The notes under the pieces: generated by a model
Database searches by the model: none
What the model saw: the letters and a program-made list of their open reading frames with translations, nothing else
What the model was told of the DNA's origin: nothing
NCBI GenBank assembly: GCA_002894685.1
Contig: NCRC01000008.1
Coordinates: 1 to 64,000 of the forward strand
Length of the DNA stretch: 64,000 nucleotides
Source of the DNA: Salinivenus lutea
GTDB lineage: Bacteria > Bacteroidota > Rhodothermia > Rhodothermales > Salinibacteraceae
Reading direction: 5' to 3'
Position numbers and translations under genes: made by a program
Shown: piece after piece, positions 42,369-50,625 of the stretch
Numbering within the stretch: position 1 is the first letter of the stretch
Layout: each line of letters starts with the position of its first letter

Positions 42369-44978
42369 TCAGGGCGATTCGGCTGGGGGGGAGGCAGAGG
42401 CGCCGGGCACGGGGGACACGAAGCGGGCCAGGAATTCGTAGAGCCGGACCAGCTGGTCGCGCCGGGGGGCGGGGCCCCGGTCGGTGTACCGCGCGTATTC
42501 GACGGGACGGTTCAGGGCGCGGAGTGGGCCGTACGCGGCGGGGGCGTCGGCGCCGGGGACCGGGGCGGACGCGGCGCCCTGCATGAGGAGCAGCGGGGTG
42601 CGGACGCGGTCCAGGTGCGAGACAGGGGCACTTTCGTGCAGCGCCGTGCGCGGAGAGAGCGTCGTGTCGGACGGGACGGCGACCGTGTCCGAGAGCACCG
42701 AATCGCGGGCGAGGGCGACGGGAGAGGGCCCCTCCCAGGGCCCGCCGCCAAACTGGTCGGGGAGCAAGGGAGCCGTGGCGCGGTGGGTCAGGAGCGAGGA
42801 CAGCGCATAGACCCCGTCTTGTGCGACGGCGGCGCGGTACTCCTCCGTGTGGGCGAGGCCCCACACCGTGAGGGACGCGCCGTACCCGTGTCCGGCCAGG
42901 GCCCGACGGTCTCCGTCGACCCAGGACCGTGACGCTGCGGAGTCCGCGACCGCCTGCACGTCGCCAAAGGGGCCGGCGCCCCAGTCCCGATAGTTGGCGC
43001 GGCGGTAGGCTGTGCCCTGTCCTGCGGATCCCCGCGGCCACGCCTCGACGACCGCCAGGCCCTGCGCCGCGAGGTAGTGCCGCTCGAACCAGGCCTGGGC
43101 GGGCGCGGGGCGCGACAGGGCGGACGGGCCGCCCCGTGGAAGGACGACGAGAGGGGCGCGCAGGGAGTCGGCAAACGGGGGGGGCTGCGTGAGGCGGCCC
43201 GGAACCGAGAGGCTGTCGTGGGACACCGTGAGGGCGGTAGACGATGCCAATCGGCGATCGTCCAGCCACGCGTTGTGGCGAGACAGGCGCTGTTCGTTGC
43301 CGAAGCTGACGGTGTTGCTATACAGCTCAGAGGGGGAGGAGGCATCCGCGGCGGCGTACACCACGAGGGCGTCGGTCACGTCCACGGCCCGGATGCGACG
43401 CGAGGCGGCCGTCGTCCGTTCGTGGGGCACCGACCGGACCATGGTGGAGTCGAGCGCAAATGTGTCGCGGGAGGCCGAGCGATCGGTGTCGAGGGTGGGG
43501 GCGTCGGCCCGCCCGTCAGAACCCGCCGTGGTGTCGGGGGAGGCAAAGGGAGAGAAGCGATAGAGCGGGCGTCCGGTGCCGCTGGGGGCCGTTGCGTACA
43601 GGTACCAGCCATCGGGAGACCACTGGAGCGTGCGCACGTCGCGGTCAAAATCGCCCGTGATCAGCTGCGGGTCCGAGCGCCCGTCCAGCGAAAAGAGCCC
43701 AATCTCGGTCTGGGCGTAGCTGGGAGCGTCGACGGACTGGGCCCGGAAGGCGAGGGTGTTGCCGTCGCTCGTCACGCGGGGCGTCCGGAGCGTATGCCCT
43801 CCAATGGAGAGGATGCGCTGGGTGCGGGGGCGGTCGAGGGCCGTCACGTACAGGTTGTGGGTTGCGGCCGAGTCGCGTTCGCCAATCGGGGCTGGGCCGC
43901 TGACGACGATCTGGTTGCCGCCGGGAAGCCACACGGCCTCGCCCATCGAGCGGTACCCCTGCGTCACGGGCTGGGGCGTCGGAGGGGACGGAGTGCCCCG
44001 GTCCGCGGCGCGCGGCACCTCCACGGCGAAGTAGTGGCGATAGGTGCGCGACGATTCATTCGGGAAGGCATCGCCCGCGGAGACGGCGGGGGCGCCGGCG
44101 TGAGACTGGTCGAGCCAGCGTCGTCGCTGGAGAAGATCCCCGTCCGGGGTCGCCGCCGTGTCGCTTCGAATGGGGGTCGTCGTCGTGTCGGGGCGGAGGC
44201 GGAGGGATTCGAAGACCGCGCGCAGGCTATCGGACGACAGGGCGCGGAGGCTGTCGGTGGGGAGGGCGCGCAAGCTGTCGGGGCCGCGGAGGGAGCGCAG
44301 CGAGTCGCCGGGCAGCGGCCGGTCCTGCGCGTCCAGTTCGAGCGTGTCGACGGGACCGAGGGTTTGCGTGTCCCGAAGCACTAGGAGGGTCCGTGTGGGC
44401 GGGGGACGGGTGGTGTCCTGCACGCTACGCCCTGGGCGGTGGGCGGGGCGGGGCCGGGCGCCCGCACGATGGACGGCAGCCTCCGGCAGCCGGCTGGCAA
44501 ACAGAATGTGATCGCCCTGAGGACTCCACTGCGGCTGGGTCGCGCCGTGGGGCGTGTGGGTGACCTGGTAGGGCTCTCCGCCTTCCAGCGACAACACGAA
44601 GATCTGGGGCGTGCCTTTCACAGGGCGGACAAACGCAATCCGGGCCCCGTCAGGGCCCCAGGTGGGATGGGTCGCCCCGCGGGGAGCGCGTGTGAGGAGC
44701 CGCGGGCCTCCCCGTCCGGTTAGGGGCGCGACGTGCAGCTGCGTACGCGTCGCCGCCCCGTCGGGGGCCGAGCGGCGGACGGTGTAGGCGGCCCGGCGGC
44801 CGGTCGGGGAAATCGTGACCTCGTGGATGGTGCGGACCTTGAACAGGTCGCTGGCCTGGAGGGAAGAGGGGGCGTCCGAGGGGCTCTGCTGAGCCGTGGC
44901 TGGAAGGGCCCCGAAGAGGAGCAGCGCCACTGCGAACAGAAGCTCCCGAGACGAAATGAGCGGAACGCACGAGGCCAT
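42369..44978 (-). CDS. S9 prolyl oligopeptidase-family protein lacking the catalytic triad
   Basis: 869 residues. A signal peptide (about 1-30) leads to a TolB/WD40-like propeller with repeated units such as RGATHPTWGPDGARIAFVR and GATQPQWSPQGDHILFAS, then a C-terminal alpha/beta hydrolase domain (about 610-860). Where S9 peptidases have GxSxGG, this protein has GHGYGAS: the nucleophile position (residue 698, codon 42885-42887) is Gly. The aspartate motif reads QGAASAPVP instead of HGTxDxxVP, and the His motif GEGH is replaced by RGPAPRRD. All three catalytic residues seem lost. A tandem DSLRAL repeat interrupts the propeller. It starts 19 bp after the PagL-like gene. Confidence 0.88.
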   Translation of the reverse strand: MASCVPLISSRELLFAVALLLFGALPATAQQSPSDAPSSLQASDLFKVRTIHEVTISPTGRRAAYTVRRSAPDGAATRTQLHVAPLTGRGGPRLLTRAPRGATHPTWGPDGARIAFVRPVKGTPQIFVLSLEGGEPYQVTHTPHGATQPQWSPQGDHILFASRLPEAAVHRAGARPRPAHRPGRSVQDTTRPPPTRTLLVLRDTQTLGPVDTLELDAQDRPLPGDSLRSLRGPDSLRALPTDSLRALSSDSLRAVFESLRLRPDTTTTPIRSDTAATPDGDLLQRRRWLDQSHAGAPAVSAGDAFPNESSRTYRHYFAVEVPRAADRGTPSPPTPQPVTQGYRSMGEAVWLPGGNQIVVSGPAPIGERDSAATHNLYVTALDRPRTQRILSIGGHTLRTPRVTSDGNTLAFRAQSVDAPSYAQTEIGLFSLDGRSDPQLITGDFDRDVRTLQWSPDGWYLYATAPSGTGRPLYRFSPFASPDTTAGSDGRADAPTLDTDRSASRDTFALDSTMVRSVPHERTTAASRRIRAVDVTDALVVYAAADASSPSELYSNTVSFGNEQRLSRHNAWLDDRRLASSTALTVSHDSLSVPGRLTQPPPFADSLRAPLVVLPRGGPSALSRPAPAQAWFERHYLAAQGLAVVEAWPRGSAGQGTAYRRANYRDWGAGPFGDVQAVADSAASRSWVDGDRRALAGHGYGASLTVWGLAHTEEYRAAVAQDGVYALSSLLTHRATAPLLPDQFGGGPWEGPSPVALARDSVLSDTVAVPSDTTLSPRTALHESAPVSHLDRVRTPLLLMQGAASAPVPGADAPAAYGPLRALNRPVEYARYTDRGPAPRRDQLVRLYEFLARFVSPVPGASASPPAESP
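44195..44310 (-). repeat. in-frame DSLRAL tandem repeat in the S9-like gene
   Basis: Four to five near-copies of an 8-9-residue unit, written in the protein as DSLRSL, DSLRAL, DSLRAL, DSLRAV and ESLRL, occur in succession in the propeller part. The DNA copies differ mostly by synonymous or single changes. Such an array is a likely site of length variation. Confidence 0.7.
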
Positions 44979-44997
44979 GGGGCGGAGGAGGTTACGG

Positions 44998-45720
44998 TTA
45001 AGGCACGAGGGTGATGCCGGCGTGGAAGAGGTGCGAATCAATCCCGGGGTTGACCTCTCCACGGAAGCCGTTGGACAAGTGATGGTATCGGTACCCCACC
45101 GACAGGATGGTTTGCGTCGTGAGGCTGATCTGCAGTCCGGCCCCGGCGTCCACCATGAAATTGATTCGTTCGCCCCGCCCGTTGGGCAGGGCGCGATGGA
45201 AGAACAGCGCCCCGGTGCTGCCGGCGATGTACGGCTCGACGGGCGCCTCGAGCCGGTAGTTGAGCCGAAGGCCGATCGGCGCGATCCCGGCCCCGTAGGT
45301 TGTAATCCCGTCCGTAAAGACGGTGCGGTCACTCAGCGAGGTCTGCGGCACAGTGCCCCCCGGAATGGAGACGGCCACCACGGGCAGGAGGTCGATCAGG
45401 TAGGTGTACGTCAGCCCACCGGTGCGTTCGCTGCCGGGGCTGGGGGCCAGGCGGCGGTGGTACCGAAGGCCCAGCATGCCGAGGGAGCTCCGGGGAATTT
45501 TCCCGATGAGCCGCCCGTTGAGGGCCGTGCCCCCAATCCACAGGCTGATCCGATTCCAGGAGGACGGGAGGCGGGACGGAGACGTCGACGCCGTCTGAAG
45601 GGAGTCATCCGCCGCGTAGGCCCTGGGCGACGGGTCCGCGGGGTGGGCCGCCCCCGGCGGGGCGGCCAGGAGCCCAAGGCCGCCCACGAGCAACAGAATG
45701 ATGAAGAGTCGGACCGTCAT
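44998..45720 (-). CDS. lipid A 3-O-deacylase (PagL-like) outer-membrane protein
   Basis: 240 residues. A signal peptide (about 1-25) precedes an eight-stranded barrel. The C-terminal block GYRYHHLSNGFRGEVNPG holds the PagL signature: H214 and S216 with N217, followed by N224, then ends with the strand HLFHAGITLVP. PagL removes the 3-O-linked acyl chain of lipid A. Sequence match beyond the active-site block is weak, so the related 'acyloxyacyl hydrolase' label is an alternative. ATG 45720 is defined by the signal peptide. It heads a minus-strand group with an S9-family and a CPBP gene. Confidence 0.86.
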   Translation of the reverse strand: MTVRLFIILLLVGGLGLLAAPPGAAHPADPSPRAYAADDSLQTASTSPSRLPSSWNRISLWIGGTALNGRLIGKIPRSSLGMLGLRYHRRLAPSPGSERTGGLTYTYLIDLLPVVAVSIPGGTVPQTSLSDRTVFTDGITTYGAGIAPIGLRLNYRLEAPVEPYIAGSTGALFFHRALPNGRGERINFMVDAGAGLQISLTTQTILSVGYRYHHLSNGFRGEVNPGIDSHLFHAGITLVP

Positions 45721-45920
45721 GCTGCACGTGCGACGACGTCTCAGGACAATCGGGGAACGCAGGATGGGCGGGTGCATCCCACGCCCATCCAGGTAGAGGC
45801 AAAGGACGGACAAGTTCGTCGGGTCTTTAGATCCTCCTCCGCCCTTAGGCGTGACACGAATGCAGGGGGTGGACAAAGCACCCGGGTCGGTCACCGCTTT
45901 TCTCAGGTACACACGCCCAC

Positions 45921-46694
45921 ATGAATCTGCATTACAAGAAATACGGGGCGGACGGTCCTCCCTTGCTCGTTCTTCACGGGCTTCTCGGGTCGCGCGGAAA
46001 CTGGCACACGCTGTGCCGCACGACGTTTCGAGACGTGGCCACCACGTACGCGATCGACCAGCGAAACCACGGGCGCTCCCCACACACCGACCGGATCGAC
46101 TATCCGACCATGGCGGCCGACGTGCGGTCGTTCCTGTCCCGGTACGACCTGGGGGGCGCCGCCCTTCTCGGGCACTCGATGGGAGGGAAGACGGCGATGC
46201 AGGCCGCGCTCAGCTACCCGGAGCGCGTCGACCGGCTGATTGTGGTCGACATGGCGCCGCGGGCCTACGCGCCCACCCATCAGGACCTGCTGAAGGCCCT
46301 CGCCCGCATCGACCCGACGGCGTACGACGACCGCGACGCCATCGACGAGGCGCTGGCCGACGACGTGCCGTCGTGGCCCATCCGGCAGTTTCTCCTCAAA
46401 AACCTCCACTACGACGGCGACCAGTATTCCTGGCAGATGAACCTGGAGGCCATCCGGGCGCACTACGACGACCTCATCGCCCCCGTCGCGGCGGACGGCC
46501 GGACGTACGACGGCCCGGCCCTGTTCGTCCGCGGCGGAGAGTCGGGCTACGTGGCCGACGCGGACCGGGACAAGATTCGGGCCCTCTTTCCCCAGGCCCG
46601 GATCGAAACCATCGAGGGGGCGGGGCACTGGGTGCACGCCGACGCGCCCGACGCGCTGGCGGACCTGGTGACCGGCTTTCTGGCCTCCGATTGA
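45921..46694 (+). CDS. alpha/beta hydrolase, YbfF-like
   Basis: 257-residue alpha/beta-fold hydrolase of the YbfF/ABHD11 esterase type. The oxyanion motif LHGLLGSRGNW, the DQRNHGRSPH block and the nucleophile elbow GHSMGGK (S86) are family hallmarks, and GAGHWVHADAP near the C-terminus holds the catalytic His. Substrates are unknown; acyl-CoA or ester hydrolysis is likely. The ATG lies in a 200-bp divergent gap after the PagL-like gene. The SDR gene follows 46 bp later on the same strand. Confidence 0.92.
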   Translation: MNLHYKKYGADGPPLLVLHGLLGSRGNWHTLCRTTFRDVATTYAIDQRNHGRSPHTDRIDYPTMAADVRSFLSRYDLGGAALLGHSMGGKTAMQAALSYPERVDRLIVVDMAPRAYAPTHQDLLKALARIDPTAYDDRDAIDEALADDVPSWPIRQFLLKNLHYDGDQYSWQMNLEAIRAHYDDLIAPVAADGRTYDGPALFVRGGESGYVADADRDKIRALFPQARIETIEGAGHWVHADAPDALADLVTGFLASD

Positions 46695-46740
46695 CGCGGC
46701 GGGGCGGCTCGTACTCTCTTTCAAACAGACGCTGTGTGCT

Positions 46741-47553
46741 ATGGACTTTGGACTGACGGATCGAGTGGCTTTCGTCGCGGGGGCCAGCAAGGGGCTGGGC
46801 CGGGCCGCCGCGCGGGAGCTGGCCCAGGAAGGGGCGACGGTGGCCCTCTGCTCCCGGGATCGGGAGCGCATCACGGCCGCTGCTCGCAGCCTGTCCGACG
46901 AGGACAACATCACGGAGGATCAGGTGCTGCCCCTCGTCTGCGACGTGACCGACGAGGCCGCCGTCGAGGCGGCGATCGAAGAGACGGTCGACACGTTCGG
47001 GGCGCTCCACGTGCTCGTCACGAATGCGGGCGGGCCCCCGTCGGGCCGGGCCACCGACGTCTCGCGAGACGAGTATCGAGAGGCCCTGGAGCTCAACCTC
47101 ATGAGCACCGTGACGCTGTGCGACGCCGCCCTGCCGCACCTGCGCACCGCGGCGGCGACGGACGACCACGCCCGCATCATCATGACGACGAGCGTGTCGG
47201 CCAAGCAGCCCATTCCGTCGCTCGCCCTTTCCAACACGGCGCGGGCCGGGGTGCAGGGGTACGCCAAAAGCCTGGCCGAGGACGTGGGCGCGAGCGGCAT
47301 TACCGTCAACACCGTCCTCCCCGGGTACACCCGCACCGATCGGCTGGAGGATCTGGCCGATGAGATTCAGGAGCGAACGGGGCAGTCGCGGGACGAGATT
47401 GAATCGGACTGGGCCGATCAGAACGCCCTCCCCCGCATCGGCGAGCCGGAAGAGTTTGCCGCCGCGGTGGCGTTTTTGGCGAGCGCGCGGGCCGGGTACG
47501 TGACGGGCACCGCATTTCCGGTGGACGGGGGACGAGGCAAGCACCTGCTGTAG
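46741..47553 (+). CDS. SDR-family protein with altered catalytic tetrad
   Basis: 270-residue short-chain dehydrogenase/reductase fold. The dinucleotide site GASKGLG (about 14-20) and NAG (95-97) are present. The serine of the tetrad can be placed in TTSVSA (S151), but the YxxxK motif is replaced by S164-N-T-A-R168 (LSNTARAGVQGYAK). A known subgroup of 'BKR-like' SDRs shares this change, so it is not a broken copy. It is probably an oxidoreductase or regulator of unknown substrate. It is followed, tail to tail, by the hydrolase at 47568. Confidence 0.9.
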   Translation: MDFGLTDRVAFVAGASKGLGRAAARELAQEGATVALCSRDRERITAAARSLSDEDNITEDQVLPLVCDVTDEAAVEAAIEETVDTFGALHVLVTNAGGPPSGRATDVSRDEYREALELNLMSTVTLCDAALPHLRTAAATDDHARIIMTTSVSAKQPIPSLALSNTARAGVQGYAKSLAEDVGASGITVNTVLPGYTRTDRLEDLADEIQERTGQSRDEIESDWADQNALPRIGEPEEFAAAVAFLASARAGYVTGTAFPVDGGRGKHLL

Positions 47554-47567
47554 CGGCCACGCCCGGC

Positions 47568-48566
47568 TCACGCCTCCAGAAAGGAGTCGAGTGCCTCGAG
47601 GCACGGGGCGGGCGCCTCCCAGTGCGGCATCAGGCCGCCCGGCAGCAGAGTGTGCCGGAGAGGACCCAGGTCGCGGTTGAGGAGGTCGGGCAGCAGGTCG
47701 AACTGCTGAACCGTGGGGCCTGGGCGCTTGGGGAGCAGGAGGAGGGTGGGGCGGTACAGCCGGGCGTACACGTCGCTCGCTACGTTGTCGAGAAACAGGG
47801 AGCCGTCGACGAACCGGCGCGGCGCCCGGTGCGCGCCCCGGGCCTGCGCGGCGGTGTGGGCGTAGTCGATCAGGTCCTGGGGGACGGCGTTCGCGTCCAA
47901 AAACACCTGGCGTTCATAGTAGTCCCGGAGCGAGGCGCGGCGCGTCAGCCGATAGAACAGCAGCTCGAAGGCGCCCGTCCGACCTGCCAGGGACAGGCCC
48001 AGCCGCCCCAGCGCCGAGGGGCCCCGGCTGCTCGAGAAGCCGGTGGGGGACAGCAGGGCCAGGCGGCGGACGTGCGGGGCGGCCTGGAGGCCCGCGTGCG
48101 CCGCGTATTCGGCCCCGAGCGACAGGCCCACGAGGTCGGCGGGGCCGTCCACGACCTCGGTGAGCACCTGGAACAGCTGGTGCTGGTACACCGCAGGACG
48201 ATACGACGCTGCAGTGCGGTCCGACCGGCCAAACCCGAGCCAATCGACCGCGTAGAGCGGCCGGTCCGTCGTCTTGGCGAGGTGTTCGGCAATCGGCTTC
48301 ATCTCGTAGCTTGAGGCGACCGCGTTGAAGCTGTGCAGAAGCACCACGGGGACACCCCGTCCGGGCCGCTCGTAGTAGCGAATCGCGCCCCACGGGCTTT
48401 CGAGAATGCCGGTGGACCACGCCAACGCCGGCGGAAGGGACAGGGGGGCGGGACGGCCCTGGCGCAGCCGCCACCGGAGGGCGGACAGGCCCGCGTAGGC
48501 GCCGCCCAGCAGGGCCCCGCTTCCGAGGGCGAGGCGGGACCACGAGGGGGAGGAGGACGAAGACAT
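47568..48566 (-). CDS. alpha/beta hydrolase with N-terminal membrane segment
   Basis: 332-residue alpha/beta hydrolase. A hydrophobic N-terminal part (about 10-32) may be a membrane anchor. Core motifs are VVLLHSFNAVASSYE (oxyanion region), YAVDWLGFGRSDR and the nucleophile elbow GLSLGAE (S149). The MPHWEAP block near 315 provides the catalytic His. It resembles haloalkane-dehalogenase-type or lipase-like hydrolases common near the envelope. It is convergent with the SDR gene and 127 bp upstream of a tRNA gene that lies on the other strand. Confidence 0.88.
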   Translation of the reverse strand: MSSSSSPSWSRLALGSGALLGGAYAGLSALRWRLRQGRPAPLSLPPALAWSTGILESPWGAIRYYERPGRGVPVVLLHSFNAVASSYEMKPIAEHLAKTTDRPLYAVDWLGFGRSDRTAASYRPAVYQHQLFQVLTEVVDGPADLVGLSLGAEYAAHAGLQAAPHVRRLALLSPTGFSSSRGPSALGRLGLSLAGRTGAFELLFYRLTRRASLRDYYERQVFLDANAVPQDLIDYAHTAAQARGAHRAPRRFVDGSLFLDNVASDVYARLYRPTLLLLPKRPGPTVQQFDLLPDLLNRDLGPLRHTLLPGGLMPHWEAPAPCLEALDSFLEA

Positions 48567-48692
48567 AGCCGCGTCGAAAATCGGAGACGTAGACAGAAGG
48601 TTCTCTACGCCTCATCCCGCCCGCCGTTCACACGCCGCGCGTCGGAACCCGTCTGCATCGGACGAGTGCAGCAGGCTCGCAGGATGCCCCAC

Positions 48693-48766
48693 GCCCCTGT
48701 AGTTCAACCCGGACAGAACGGTGGCCTCCTAAGCCGCAAATCCTGGTTCGAGTCCAGGCAGGGGTG
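48693..48766 (+). tRNA. tRNA-Arg(CCT)
   Basis: A full cloverleaf fits 74 bases. The acceptor stem GCCCCTG/CAGGGGT has a G-U first pair. A D-arm with GTTC/GAAC, an anticodon stem GTGGC/GCCGC with loop CTCCTAA (anticodon CCT), and a T-arm CCTGG/CCAGG with TTCGAGT complete it. CCA is not encoded. It reads AGG codons. Confidence 0.93.
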
Positions 48767-48809
48767 CAGTTTGCGAGAGGCCATCCAGGATCGGATGTGC
48801 CTCGTCTCC

Positions 48810-49358
48810 TCACCGCCGGGACAGCTTCGCGTCGAGCCACTCCACAAGGGCACTGTCCGCGTCGTTTTCCTGGAGGTCGAGCAGCGTGCGATGAAGGGCG
48901 TACTCGAGCACGAGGGAGGGAGAGACCGCGGAGGTATACCGGGTGCTCACGACGGTGGCGGCCTGCTCCAGGTGTCGCTTGAGGTCGGCCCGGATGGCTC
49001 CGGCCGAGACGGGCTGGAGGGCCGGACTCGGGGTGGGAAGCTGCTCCGTGTCGCCGAGGGTGAGGTGGAGCTTTTGGGAGAGAGACGAGGCGGAGGGGGC
49101 GGACGGCCGGGACGCCGAGGCGCCCGGCGCGGAGGGATCGGATGGGTCTGGGGCGCCCTCCATTTCCGAGGCCGACGAGGGCGAGGGCTTGGATGATCCG
49201 TTGGAGGGAGCGGCCGGCGGCCCGGCCGGGGAGGCGGCGTCCTCTTCCGGAGAAGCCGATGGGTCCGCGTTGTAAAACGCCTCCCGGTCTACGGACTGCA
49301 TCCAGCTCGGAATCTCCGAATCAGACTTCGGCGGGGCGGTTGTGCACGTCTCAGACAT
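48810..49358 (-). CDS. disordered partner protein of the adjacent ParA ATPase
   Basis: 182 residues, no named family. The N-terminus (about 1-30) contains PSWMQSVDREAFYN. Residues about 30-100 are a low-complexity stretch of Ser, Pro, Ala, Asp and Glu, probably unfolded. The C-terminal 80 residues are helical (AIRADLKRHLEQAATVV and SLVLEYALHRTLLDLQ). There is no ParB nuclease or helix-turn-helix signature. The gene starts 24 bp after the parA stop on the same strand and its end is 43 bp from the tRNA. Such a layout suits a ParA cargo adaptor, as in McdB-like positioning systems, but this is inference. Confidence 0.8.
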   Translation of the reverse strand: MSETCTTAPPKSDSEIPSWMQSVDREAFYNADPSASPEEDAASPAGPPAAPSNGSSKPSPSSASEMEGAPDPSDPSAPGASASRPSAPSASSLSQKLHLTLGDTEQLPTPSPALQPVSAGAIRADLKRHLEQAATVVSTRYTSAVSPSLVLEYALHRTLLDLQENDADSALVEWLDAKLSRR

Positions 49359-49382
49359 AGCGGCAGGGGGGACGATGGAACG

Positions 49383-50216
49383 TTACGCAGCGGTTGCGAT
49401 CTGGGCCCGCTCCGTCACCTCCTCGGCCAGGCTCCGGTAGAAGTCGGCCGCGTCGGTGTCGTACTCCATGATGTTTTTCCCATGGGTCGCAGCCTCGTTG
49501 ATTTTGGAGCGCCAGCGGATAAAGGTGTCGAAGAGAATGTCGTCGTACACCTCCTGGAACTTGTCCTTCATGTTGGCCACCATGCCGGAGCGCAGGTCCA
49601 AGTTGTTCGGCAGCAGGCCCAGGATGCGGAGGCCGTCGTTGTGGACCTGCCGGATCTGCTTGATGGTCTTCTGGAGCTGGCTCACACCGCGCATGCTGAA
49701 CCGGTCGGCGTGGATCGGGACGATAATGCCGTCGGACCCGGCCAGCGCCGTGGCGATGCTGCGCCCGAGCGAGGGCGGACAGTCGACCAGGCAGTAGTCG
49801 TAGTTTTTGGCCGAGACGGAGTTGGTGGACACCTGCGCGGTGCGGAGCTCCTGCACACGATGGCGAAACTGCTGTGGAAAGACGGCGCTCCGGCCCACCA
49901 CGGAGTCGAAGCTGGCAGCGGCCATGCGCCGATCCGACGGGACGAAATCGACGCCGACGGCGTCGGAGGTGCGGACGATGTGGGCGAGCGAAAAGGCGTC
50001 GGCGTCCTCCCCGTCGAGCGTGGCGAGGGCGTCGAAGATGGTATCGTCTTCGTCGGTCGCCTCCCGGCCCAGGAGCCAGTCGGTCGCGTTCATCTGCGGG
50101 TCGTAGTCGATCACGATGGGTTCGTGCCCCTGCTCTTTCAGTGCAGCGGCGAGGTTGACGGTCGTCACGGTTTTCCCGACCCCACCCTTTTGGTTGATAA
50201 CGGAAATCGTGTACAT
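49383..50216 (-). CDS. parA: ParA/Soj-type ATPase
   Basis: 277-residue deviant Walker-A ATPase. KGGVGKT (10-16) with the signature first lysine, DYDPQMNAT (Walker A') and YCLVDCPPSLG (Walker B) are all present, so dimerisation and DNA-dependent ATP hydrolysis are expected. It is a soluble protein that would bind the nucleoid. ATG 50216 begins MYTISVINQ, the usual start; upstream in-frame codons are low-complexity. A putative adaptor gene follows 24 bp later, and no parB or parS-like site was recognised, so a chromosomal partition role is not proven. Confidence 0.92.
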   Translation of the reverse strand: MYTISVINQKGGVGKTVTTVNLAAALKEQGHEPIVIDYDPQMNATDWLLGREATDEDDTIFDALATLDGEDADAFSLAHIVRTSDAVGVDFVPSDRRMAAASFDSVVGRSAVFPQQFRHRVQELRTAQVSTNSVSAKNYDYCLVDCPPSLGRSIATALAGSDGIIVPIHADRFSMRGVSQLQKTIKQIRQVHNDGLRILGLLPNNLDLRSGMVANMKDKFQEVYDDILFDTFIRWRSKINEAATHGKNIMEYDTDAADFYRSLAEEVTERAQIATAA

Positions 50217-50625
50217 CGGGCAAGAGGGGTGCGATGCGTGGGATGTTGACGCGAAGGGGTCTCGCAGTGGGACATGTGGGGCGCAAAGGATGTGCCGGAG
50301 AGACTTGGGGCGTGTCTCGCGTGCCGGAGGGCGACGGGCGGGGAGGAGAGGGACGGGGCCTCGGCGGATCGCTTCGGGGGAAGGGCCGAGGGGGAGGCGA
50401 AAAATGGGTGCTTTTTTCCATTCGGTCCGTGTGCATTCGTACAGTTTCGATGCCGGCCCGTCGGGAGGCGCGGCCCTGCACGGGGCGTCCGCGGGGGGGC
50501 GGAGGGCACAGGAAAACTGCGAGCAGATTGCGCGTTGGACCCCTCCCGACCTCCGTTGGGAATGGGACGAAACGGCGGAACGAGACGCACAATCGGTCGC
50601 GTGTCGCTCAAATACACCAAACCCC
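50217..50625. other. divergent intergenic region between parA and folK
   Basis: 409 bases without a supported gene. CCTCGGC (50359-50365) and GCCGAGG (50385-50391) form an inverted repeat, and ATGGGTGC-TTTTTT-CCAT lies at 50403-50420, a T-rich patch. No parS-like palindrome was seen by eye. Frames on both strands lack family features. Confidence 0.4.

Noticed and set aside
48693-48766. tRNA-Arg as a proven integration site
   Set aside because: No second copy of the tRNA 3' end was seen in the window and no integrase gene lies nearby.
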